Below, one piece after another: positions 22,201-31,683 of a DNA stretch of 64,000 bases (position 1 is the stretch's first letter; each line of letters begins with the position of its first letter). A program made the position numbers and the translations under genes. Where the stretch lies: NCBI GenBank assembly GCA_023055425.1, contig JALGPY010000004.1, forward strand, positions 112,509,504-112,573,503. Reading direction: 5' to 3'. The DNA is from Linanthus parryae. Its lineage: Eukaryota; Streptophyta; Magnoliopsida; Ericales; Polemoniaceae. The notes beneath the pieces were generated by a model. The model was not told the DNA's origin and did no database searches. It worked only from the letters and a program-made list of their open reading frames with translations.

Positions 22201-22859
22201 TTCAGTATCTCACTTTTACACGTCCGGACATCTCCTATGCCGTTCAGCAGATCTGCCTCTTTATGCACGATCCCCGAGAGCATCATTTTCACGCGTTGAA
22301 ACGCGTGCTTCGTTATGTGAGTGGTACTCTCGATCTCGGGTTTCACATCTCTGCTACTACCTCTACAGGTCTCACGGCGTACACGGATGCAGATTGGGCT
22401 GGCTGCCCGGACACGCGTCGCTCGACCTCTGGTTTCTGTACTTTCTTCGGAGATAACCTTCTCAGCTGGTCGTCCAAACGGCAGGCTACTGTTTCTCGAT
22501 CCAGTGCTGAGGCCGAGTACCGTGGGGTTGCCAACGCTGTTGCTGAGCTATGTTGGCTCCGCAATCTTCTTCTCGAGCTCAAGGTTCTTCCTCCAAAGGT
22601 ATCACTCTGCTATTGTGACAATGTTAGTGCCGTATACTTATCGGGTAACCCCGTTCAGCATCAACGCACGAAACATATCGAGATTGACCTTCATTTTTTT
22701 CGGGAAAAGGTTCGTCTCGGCCACCTTCGTGTTCTCCACATTCCCGCTGATTTTCAGTATGCAGATATTTTCACCAAAGGTCTGCCTCGTCAGTTATTTG
22801 AAAGGTTCCGCTGCAGTCTGAACGTTCATCCTTCTCCCGCTCCGACTGCGGGGGTGTAA
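19273..22859 (+). pseudogene. copia-2 polyprotein, frameshifted at a poly-G run
   Basis: The ATG at 19273 gives MAAYKIEPST, which aligns with the copia-1 start. Domains: protease with WYMDYGASSHLT (the catalytic triplet is DYG, not DSG), zinc finger WHNRLGHPG..CHAC, integrase HSDIWTSP..., reverse transcriptase LLLYVDDIIITG (about 21890-21925), RNase H TDADWAGCPDTRRSTSG and a C-terminal IADIFTKG-type region. Phase shifts at a run of 12 G (20440-20451), where copia-1 reads GGGGGTGAG; the first frame then ends at 20556, while the correct phase runs from 20430 to TAA at 22857-22859, inside the 3' LTR. No capsid domain. Confidence 0.92.
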
Positions 22860-22982
22860 TAGCGTAGCTAATTGTAGTATAGAATAATTATAGAGGTTTA
22901 TCTGTAATTATTTGAGGATGAATTGTGTATATATCACTAATGAATAGAAAAGTCCGAGAGAGGACAATTTCACAAACCTTCA
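22857..22982 (+). repeat. copia-2 3' LTR
   Basis: 126 bp, apparently identical to the 5' LTR. The pol stop codon TAA is its first three bases; the purine-rich tract GCGGGGGTG precedes it. Confidence 0.94.
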
Positions 22983-23140
22983 CATATAACTGTGAAATAA
23001 AAGACTAGTTCTTTTTGTGAATACTGAATATGTAGAAAATTATACCGTATCCTGAAACCGTTTTGGTAATCAACACAGCCCATTTGTCAACCGGTAGTAG
23101 AAAGAATATTCAAATTGTTAGCATCTCTTGTTGATTATAT

Positions 23141-23200
23141 GTCCCACATCGGTACAGCAGAGCACAAGACCGAGGAAGTAGATTCGCAGTAGTATTTAAA
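23141..23200 (+). promoter_or_regulatory. U1 copy 3 promoter
   Basis: GTCCCACATCG at 23141-23151 and TATTTAAA at 23193-23200, spaced as in copy 1. Confidence 0.9.
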
Positions 23201-23224
23201 GAGAGCTGGGTGCTGCTGGGTTAA

Positions 23225-23386
23225 TTACTTACCTGGACAGGGTCAATGAGTGATCAAGAAGGCTCATGGCCTAGGTTGGTGACCTCCACTGCACTTAGGA
23301 GGGGCATCAGCCTAAGATCCACCCAAGCGGTGGAGTCTACGTCATTATTTGTTGCAACGGGGGACTGCGTTCGCGCGGCCCCTGCC
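23225..23386 (+). ncRNA. U1: U1 snRNA gene, copy 3
   Basis: 162 nucleotides with TACTTACCTGG arm, GATCAAGAAGG loop, CATTATTTGTTG Sm-type site and terminal stem, and 3' box AGTTGAA at 23394-23400. Small differences: CTGGACAGGGTC where others have GACGGGGTC, and GGGGGACTGCG in the last stem, which weakens a base pair. Could be functional. Confidence 0.92.
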
Positions 23387-23400
23387 AATATTCAGTTGAA

Positions 23401-24331
23401 GCTTATTAGTGGTTCTGTTCCGCTTATCAAACACTGTAACTTGCAAGATTGCAGTCAATGAGAATTCTTTTGGCTTATGAAAGCACTTAACCTGTCAAAT
23501 GTTAAGTAACTTGCATGATGCCGTAATCTCTTGTAAAATGGTTGCCGTTGTAACCAGCTCTTCCATGTGACATTGGACCGCGGGGAAGCTGTGGTGGAAA
23601 GTGGCAGGAACTGACGGAAGGATTATTCTGCATCATGTCTAGTTCTAGTTGAGTATCGTCCACTCCTCTTTTCTTAGCTTAACGATTAAACGTTTGTAAT
23701 TTAAATTTTTGCAGATCTCAATACATGGATCAGTGAAGATTTTGTACGCAACTTCATCTTTCGAGCACCTACAACCAGAATATAACCGTCTTCTTTGGGT
23801 AAAACGAGATTCTGAATCTGAAACCAATAGCAGTTTGGATTATATGCATGAGCAGTCATATGCTGCAGTAATGAAGCAAAAGGCTTTTGATGCTCATGAT
23901 GGTTTTTTACCCAGAGACGGTGATAACGACTTCATTGGGAAACATTCTGATGGAGGTCGCTCTGATCCGACAGTTCCTACTTCATATGCTTTTTTTTGGT
24001 ACTACTGTTAATTCAAACCAGAAGCCATGTGGTTATGGCTCAAGAACTTGTGATGAAACGATGAAGGTCATGGCCATGTGACGGGAAGCTTATATATGTT
24101 GGAGCACAATCGCATATTTTTTCCATCACGAAAAACTTGACTTTTAGCATCATTAGCCCATCCTCTACAATTTGCAATCACCTTTTCAAGATTAAGTATC
24201 AGCTTCCAGGAGAGGATCTAGATGCACTAATATCTGTGTCTCCGGAGGAGGATGTTCAACATATTACGTATATTTCTGGTAGCAACTCCGATTGGAAGTG
24301 ATAGCCGGCATTGTCTCGCGGGGAGGACTTC
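23401..24331 (+). pseudogene. PB1-gene 5' fragment next to U1 copy 3
   Basis: 23401-23700 is spacer as at 11340-11660. After a splice-acceptor-like TTTGCAG (about 23715) the frame encodes SFEHLQPEYNRLLWVKRDSESE and SYAAVMKQKAFD, aligned with residues 60-100 of the 58278-59531 product. Frame breaks follow at about 24000; 24060-24330 retains pieces of PB1 domain 1 (KYQLPGEDLDALISVS-type). At about 24331 the homology stops and the transposon block begins. Confidence 0.8.
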
Positions 24332-24644
24332 TTAGCATAAACAATGATTGTCGTTGTTGCCTAGCACTATGTTTCATGCATTCTCTTCTGATAGAGTCTA
24401 TGAGGGCAAACACTGTTTTTCCCTACCAATACAAGCTTTGTTTTCGATGAATAATAAATAACGATGAAATTAACTACAAGCAGACGAATATCAACTCAAA
24501 TGTCCTTTAAAGGCATGTTTAAAGATTAATACTAGAATAATTCCACAATAACATTAAAATAAGATGGTACTTGTTCAATATCGTCTCCCGGATCGTCTTT
24601 CTTGTCAAGAAATCACGAATAAAATCATTCTAAACAGACCTATA
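24332..24644. other. Left part of the MULE block, no gene seen
   Basis: AT-rich sequence between the PB1 fragment and the last recognisable transposase exon. The end of the MULE should be here, but no terminal repeat or target duplication could be read. Confidence 0.4.
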
Positions 24645-25998
24645 TCATTCATGCTTGTTTTTCTTGGACTGACTACTTGATTGAGACCAGAAGTATTCTT
24701 TAACATCAAACTCAAGTGGTATTTGTGCAGAATCGTCTTCCGGACCGTCCACTTGTTCGACAGAGTCCATCGGAGGATTGGGACATATTTTCCTGTTGTG
24801 TCCCAGCTCCTTGCAATTGCCACACCTCCTTCTCTTGTCTTTCTTGGGTCTCTTTTGGCATTTAGTGTCTGGGGGGTTCGGATTCTTCACATGGGCGTAG
24901 GGATTTTCTTCCTTCTTAATCTCTCCTTGTGTACCCTAAAAAGATTTAGAAATCATTCTCTGCATTTTTCGAATCCCGTCGGACATATGCTCTTTGAAGA
25001 ACTTAATTGTCTCGCCAGTAGTACAGCCCAAACGGTGATACAGTTTAACTTCGTTCCTCGTGGAAGCCCGGCGCAAGGCTTGCAAATCTGGGTCATCACT
25101 TTTCTTCCCAACAGACTCCTTCATTGATGGCTCAGTTCGGTAGAATTCTTTGTCAGTTTTGTCCACCTTTTGGCAATTAAAGAGTTTGGGATCCTCTGTA
25201 CTCCCCTTTGTTTCAGAACAAACAACATGTGCTTGCAAATCATATACGATGTTCCCAACGAAAACACGTGCACCGGAGAAGCCTATTATCCTGACGACAT
25301 TGAACAACTTGCTGAAGCAAGAAAAGATAGGGTGGTTAGAAATTAAGAAGGAAATGAGGATACAAATGAACACAAGGATAGACAGATTGTAACCTGGTAC
25401 TAGATAGAAGAGGACAATAGTTCAAAGACTGTGACATTAATAATCATTTGTTACCCTTTAGCACTTAAGATATCAGTACTAACAGTAAGGAAACACTAGC
25501 AGATTATTTAGCAATAAAAATGCAGTACATGAGTACATAGTATATAAATATGTAAATTGAAGCAGATGTACATACCAGGGATTTCTTGATTTGACCTTTC
25601 ATCACGTAGAACAAGTCCAAGCTCTCTTTTTGAATAGTTTTGACTTCAAACACTCTATAATCATCACCCTTTCGAGCTTGTATCCTAAACATGTTGAAGA
25701 CATTTTCGGTGAAGACCTCTGCTGCATGGCGTTCGAGTTCCGTGAACCCTATTGTTATCACCGGGTCTGATTGGTCGGAGCGATGCTGTGCCTTACGCTC
25801 GTTGTTGCGTGGCTTGTCAACCCCGGTCGTGAATCCCTTGCAAGCATTGGTCAATTTGTCCGAGAGGAACATATAATCCTTGACGAAACTGTTGATGCTC
25901 TCGCATCTTGAGGTCGTCGTTTGCAAGGCGAAAAAATGATCCTTCAAGTATGTCTCCGCCCACAAGTGGCGGTTCATATATGTGACCTGGACCCAATT

Positions 25999-27472
25999 TG
26001 TAATAACCGCATTTATTAACCTTGCATTACATCGGTTTATTTCATGTTTAATTGTTTAGTAGTTGATAGATGTACTCATAATTGATAAACTGTAAATGTT
26101 AAGCTCGACCAGAAATACACCGAAAGTTGCAATTTCTTATTTTATTGCTAAATTAAGAATAAAAATATTTAGGGATAACTAGTGATAATTAGTAGCTTAA
26201 GTGCTAATTAAGTACATATGTATTTATCTTGTAATGTGTGACTTTTTACGTGCTTGACGTGACTAAATTACATGTTTATGTGACATGGTGGCTAACGTTA
26301 GGGGAGTAGTATTTTAATAGATTTATCAATAACTGCTAAACTATGATAGTTAAGCTCGTCTACAAAGACACCGGAAGTCGCAATTTCTTATTTTATTTAT
26401 AAATTAAGGATAAAAATATTTAGGATTAATAAGTGCTAATTAGTGGCTTAAGTGCTAATTAAGTACATACATATGCATCTTGTGATATGTGGCTTGTTAC
26501 ATGCTTGACGTGACTAAATTACATGTTTATTTGACGTGGTGGTTGAGGACAAGCATTTAGATTTGGCCAAATAAATGTGTGACACGCAGAGGAACACGTG
26601 TCACAACATCTGCGACTTTCCTTGCATGCGCGACACGTAAGGGGAGTTACGTGTCATGCTCTGAGGCCATCCTTATCCATGTGTGACACACAGACGACAT
26701 GTGTCATCGTGTGGCACAACTTTCATTGCATGTGCGACACGTGTCCCTGTGACTCGTCGCGATCTGATTGGTCGTTGACTTTCATAAATAGGGTCCAGTG
26801 CTATAGTTATTTCTCATTCCAGATTCAATTCAACTACTGATAAGTGAGAGAGATATAGGGAGATACAGAGAATATTTCGAGATAAAAGATTTGGAGCTAC
26901 TCGTATCATTTCAAAGTTGTTATCATGAAGCTACTATGAGGTAGGGGAAATATAATTTTCTTGTAAACTGTGATTATGGTCTGTACATGATTATATATGC
27001 TATTGGATTAACTTTTAAGTTATTGTATGTTATTCCAATGATATCTCAAGCATGATAATTATGTGATTCATATCCATGATATTGTTTGATAACCTGTTAC
27101 AGTTTAATTGATTATTATAATTCTACGCCAGTGGTTAGGCGGTACCTACTGCTTTTGCTTACCCTAAAATATTACAGGTACAGAACCGGGTGGATCGAAG
27201 ATTATAGACGGGCTAGAATTATAGCTATTCCGAATTAATTGTAATATTTGTTAAGATTCGTGTTTTCGATAATTGTAAACGATTATTGTTCAAATGAGTA
27301 GGAAACATGATGTTTTAATTCGAAATTGAAAAGAGTTGTATATTTCTAATCTTCCGCTATATTTATAGAAAAGCGAAACGGTTCGTATTTCCGTCGCGGC
27401 CAAAAGTGACGCGTTTTACATTGATGAATGATTAATCAACTTAAAGGAAATAAAAAGGTACGGGTCGTAACA
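25999..27472 (+). repeat. 5' LTR of the non-coding element, with 246-bp internal duplication
   Basis: 1474 bp against 1228 bp for the other LTR. The excess is a diverged repeat of the segment from AGCTCG..CACCGRAAGT..GCAATTTCTTATTTTAT to TTACATGTTTATKTGACRTGG, once at about 26100-26290 and again at about 26350-26540. The U3 part has several ACGTG motifs and a TATA box CATAAATA (26783-26790). Confidence 0.9.
26590..26790 (+). promoter_or_regulatory. ACGTG cluster and TATA box in the LTR
   Basis: CACGTGTCAC, GACACGTAAGG, TTACGTGTCAT and GACACGTGTCC lie within about 150 bp upstream of CATAAATAGGG. ACGTG cores are bound by bZIP/bHLH factors (ABRE/G-box). The arrangement is repeated in the other LTR (28160-28360). 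Inducibility is inferred. Confidence 0.6.
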
Positions 27473-27817
27473 TTTGGTATCAGAGCGGTGCCAGCCCCGT
27501 GTGTTAAATCCACCTTACCCGACATTTGCGCCCGAGACTCGGTCTTGGCTAACTTGATCCAAGCGAGGTATGCTAGATACGTTTTGGGGTAGAGTGTGGT
27601 ACCTGCATCGCTCGTCACCTACGCACGGGACTCGGTCTTGGCTAACTTGATCCAAGCGAGGTATGCCGGGGCGCAAGGGGAGTTGTGTAGGCACGCCGCC
27701 TGGCTATGCAAAAGTGATGAGATTGTTTATGTCATGATAATAATGATTTTTCAAATAGAAACAAACAATAGTTAAAAGTCTAATTTCGATAACGAAATTT
27801 TATTAAGGAGGGAAGAA
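27473..27817 (+). other. Internal region of the non-coding element
   Basis: 345 bp. Primer-binding site TGGTATCAGAGC at 27475-27486. A 38-base segment (GACTCGGTCTTGGCTAAC...) occurs at 27536 and again at 27629. No frame of note. Confidence 0.88.
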
Positions 27818-29045
27818 TGTAATAACCGCATTTCTTAACCTTGCATTACATCGGTTTATTTCATGTTTAATTGTTTAGTAGTTGATAGATGTACTCGTAA
27901 TTGATAAACTGTAAATGTTAAGCTCGACCAGAAATACACCGAAAGTCGCAATTTCTTATTTTATTGCTAAATTAAGGATAAACATATTTAGGATTAATAA
28001 GTGCTAATTAGTGGCTTAAGTGCTAATTAAGTACATATGTATGCATCTTGTGATATGTGGCTTGTTACATGCTTGACGTTACTAAATTACATGCTTATTT
28101 GACGTGGTGGTTGAGGACAAGCATTTAGATTTGGCAAATAAATGTGTGACACGCAGAGGAACACGTGTCACAACATCTGCGACTTTCCCTGCATGCGCGA
28201 CACGTAGGGGGGGGGGGTTACGTGTCATGCTCTGAGGCCATCCTTATCCATGTGTGACACACAGGAGACATGTGTCGTCGTGTGACACAACTTTCATTGC
28301 ATGTGCGGCACGTGTCCCTGTGACTCGTCGCGATATGATTGGTCGTTGACTTCTATAAATAGGGTCCAGTGCTATAGTTATTTCTCATTCCAGATTCAAT
28401 TCAACTACTGATAAGTGAGAGAGATATAGGGAGATACAGAGAATATTTTGAGATAAAAGATTTGGAGCTACTCGTATCATTTCAAAGTTGTTATCATGAA
28501 GCTACTATGAGGTAGGGGAAATATAATTTTCTTGTAAACTGTGATTATGGTCTATACATGATTATATATGATATTGGATTAACTTTTAAGTTATTGTATG
28601 TTATTCCAATGATATCTCAAGCATGATAATTATGTGATTCATGATCTATGCTATTGTTTGATAACCTGTTACAGTTTAATTGATTATTATAATTCTACGC
28701 CAGTGGTTAAGTGGCACCTACTGAGCTTTTGCTCACCCTAAAATATTACAGGTACCGAACTGGGTGGATCGAATATTATAGACGGGCTAGAATTATAGCT
28801 ATTCCGAATTAATTGTAATATTTGTTAAGATTCGTGTTTTCGATAATTTTAAACGATTATTGTTCAAATGAGTAGGAAAAATGATGTTTTATTCGAAATT
28901 GAAAAGAGTTGTATATTTCTAAGCTTCTGCTATGTTTATCGAAAAGAGAAACGGTTCGTATTTCCGTCGCTGCCGAAAATGACGCGTTTTACTCTGATGA
29001 ATGATTAATCAACTTAAAGGAAATAAAAAGGTACGGGTCGTGACA
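27818..29045 (+). repeat. 3' LTR of the non-coding element
   Basis: 1228 bp. Carries a G11 run at 28207-28217 where the other LTR reads AAGGGGAG. Otherwise closely similar. Confidence 0.92.
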
Positions 29046-30664
29046 CAATTCCTATCAGCAATGTCCCATCTGTTAAGCATTGCATGCCAACTCATCATGC
29101 AAAAATTTTTCAGTTTTCCTACTACGCAAGCACTTTTTAAAATCAACCATGAAGGCTTCTCCCAACTTCAGATTAGCCTGGGCGTTCCGGCAAAGATGCC
29201 AAGAACACAGACGATGTCTTGCCTCTGGGAAATTTTTCATAATAGCTTTTCTCATTGCCAAATCGCCATCCGTGATGACGGACAAAGGCTTCTTATTATT
29301 CATTACCTTCATCAGACACTTCAAAACCCAATCATATGTTTCTGCTGTCTCGTCGTTGAGAAAAGCACATGCAAAAATAGTCGTCTGGTAGTGATTGTTC
29401 AGGCCAGATAGAATTACAAATGGTTTTTGATACATGTTGGTCTTGTACGTTGCATCAAAAATGATTACATCGCCAAATCTGTTGTAATCTACCACTGATC
29501 TCCTACCACACCAGAATACACTTTCAAGCTCATGATTTTTACCTGTTCTGAACCTACAAAAACAATAAATAATACTTAGGGAAACATAAAGAATAGTAAC
29601 ATAAATGATGCTAACTCTAATGGTTTAGAAAATAATTTTAAATAATAAGTAAGCAGTGACCAGAATACTAGAAAGACCTTAACATATAAGATAGCATGTT
29701 CAATATTTAAGAAGTAATCTTACTCCCTGAACACGCCATAGTGACTGTGCTTCAAACTGTCAATGTACATCAAGGTCTGCTGCCCATCTCCTTCATTTGA
29801 ATATATCTTGTCCAGAGATGCCATTTTATTGTAAAAATCCTTCTATGTGTAACCCAACTTGTTATAACCACCGGCTTGTTTAACCATCAAAAGAAAGCTT
29901 TGGCAATACTTGATCCCCACCTCCTTCAAAGATCTGACCTGTTCAACATCAGCCTCGCCGACCTTTCGGTGTGACCGGTGGTTGCTCGCGCATTGTGGTT
30001 CCGAATTTTCGTGTGGATGACCGGGTTCGAATTGAACCACCTTAAAAGGCTCGGTAGGTGAAGTTCTTGATATTTTTATACGAGCTTTGCAGACACACCT
30101 AGTGTTTCTGGTATGCTCCCGTTTCCTATTTTCTTTGTACATGACCTTTTCGGAGCGCAAGCCTTGTCGGGCACACACGTAGATCCTTGATTTTATGCAT
30201 TTTTTCGTTTTCGGGTCCTGCGGTTGCACCTTCTAATCCCAAAGCCAAGAATCAGTGCTTAGAGGTTGTACCAGTCATAAGCGTGAACCTCATTTTCAAA
30301 AGTCATTGCCATAACATCTTCCTTGGTAACCATTATTCCTGCATAAAACTTAAAATTACTATCTACATAACTACAGTCATTAACTTTTAATGTAAGATCG
30401 CATAGCTGGTATGATCTCTCCATTTGGAACTTCCATAATAGAGTTTCTGGTTGCATCTTCTCCATAGTTCTCTGTAAGAGTGATGTCCAAACATTCATCT
30501 TCATCGAAGACCTCAAAATCGTATTCTTCTTCCTCATAATCATGAGGCAAAGATACCAAACCTTTGCCACGAACTCCACTCTCACAAATTTCCCTCCCTC
30601 TCATCTGAAATTGGTTTGTTTCACTTTCTGGTTCTCTGATTGACTTCCTTCTCAACCTGATATT

Positions 30665-31599
30665 CAAAGAAGAAGACCCCAACCACCAAAAGGTAGTATT
30701 GCACTATTTTGGAAACAAAATTTTTAAAGACATGAAGAATACTTTAAGTTTTTACCTGAACAACTACGAAATCTCTGAGAAGTTTATCTCCTCATTAATA
30801 TATGGATGTAATATAATAAATTCCTCAGCTACCAAGATCGTGGTGTCAATGAGTTGAAACTTTAACATTCTTGAACCTAGTTTTAAGATTTAAGACAGCA
30901 TCGTTAATAGTTTAAAGAGAAACAGTTCACTAAACTTATTGTGGGCAGCAGAACCATTCAATGCCTAACATAAATGAGCCAGACCAACCATATACTTAAA
31001 TTCTAGCCACTTTGGCAGGAAAAGCTGAAGTTTCATCAATGATAATTTAACTCTGCTAACTATCAAGCCATATGAGGTGTTCATATGAAACTGTTCCATC
31101 CTATCTAAGATTGTGAGATACCTTAAAATAGCAGATTTTCAAAGAAGAAGACCCCAACCACCAAAAAGTAGTACTGCACCATTGTGGAAACAAATTTTAT
31201 GAAAACATGAAGAATGCTTTAAGTTAATACCTTGATAAATACGAAATCTCTGAAAAGTTTATCTCCTCATTAATATATGGATGTAATATAATAAATTCCT
31301 CAGCTACCAAGACCGTGGTGTTAGTGAGTTGAGAATCTAACATTCTTGAACCTAGTTTTTAGATAGCATCTTTAATAAGTTTAACTCCTCTTTAAGATTT
31401 AAGAAAGCATCCTTAATAGTTTAAAGAGAAACGGTTCACTTAGCTTATTTTGTGGGCAGCAGAACCATTCAATGCCTAACATAAATGAACCAGACCAACA
31501 ATATACTACAATTATAGCCACTTTGGCAGGAAAAGCTGAAGGTTCATCAATGTTGATTTAACTCTGCTAACTACCAAGCCATATGAGGTGTACAAAAGA
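30665..31599. repeat. Direct duplication (period 475 bp) between FAR1 and Ulp1 genes
   Basis: 30665-31081 repeats at 31140-31599 with small indels (landmarks CAAAGAAGAAGACCCCAACCACC and GCCATATGAGGTGT). The first copy overlaps the start of the transposase frame. No gene in the spacer. Confidence 0.85.
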
Positions 31600-31683
31600 T
31601 GCAACATCCAAAACAACCCACAACATCCAAAAGGAGAGAAACATTGTTCGTAAAACAAACCCACAACAACATTACACAAATTT

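Larger units (their letters stand above)
18304..22987 (+). mobile_element. copia-2, complete element with target duplication
   Basis: LTRs at 18309-18434 and 22857-22982 (126 bp each) appear identical. The 5-bp target duplication CATAT is at 18304-18308 and 22983-22987; the empty site is seen near 51484 (ACATCATATAACTC). The LTRs begin TAATAG and end TTCA, that is TA...CA instead of TG...CA. Identical LTRs mean a recent insertion, yet the coding part is damaged. Confidence 0.95.
25994..29050 (+). mobile_element. Non-coding LTR retrotransposon (LARD/TRIM-like) in the MULE
   Basis: Two long direct repeats (25999-27472 and 27818-29045), each TGTAATAACC...CGTRACA, flank only 345 bp. The target duplication is CAATT (25994-25998, 29046-29050), and joining the flanks restores the transposase frame across TYMNRHLW. 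A primer-binding site and a purine tract (AAGGAGGGAAGAA, 27805-27817) are present, but there is no coding sequence. It must use enzymes from another element. Orientation plus, opposite to the host transposase gene. Confidence 0.94.
24645..30682 (-). pseudogene. FAR1-like MULE transposase gene, decayed and interrupted
   Basis: Pieces in order on the minus strand: N-terminus and start of the FAR1 domain (30682-30259, ENEVHAYDWYN), FAR1 zinc domain (30229-29843, NTRCVCKARIKI ... FEPGHPHE), MULE transposase core (29495-29073) with DDE residues D in FDATYKT (about 29456) and D in ITDGDLAMRKA (about 29273) plus SWHLCRNA, then after the LTR-element insertion the distal core (25977-25504, WAETYLKDHFFA and TTTSRCESINSF), a degraded SWIM finger (about 25330-25290, with Cys and His residues replaced) and a CCHC knuckle CGNCKELGHNRKICP (about 24820-24780). 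Stops and phase changes between pieces show it is inactive. Confidence 0.88.

Noticed and set aside
27475..27486. tRNA gene suggested by TGGTATCAGAGC (also at 18435 and 9243)
   Set aside because: These are retrotransposon primer-binding sites next to LTR ends. No tRNA cloverleaf surrounds them.
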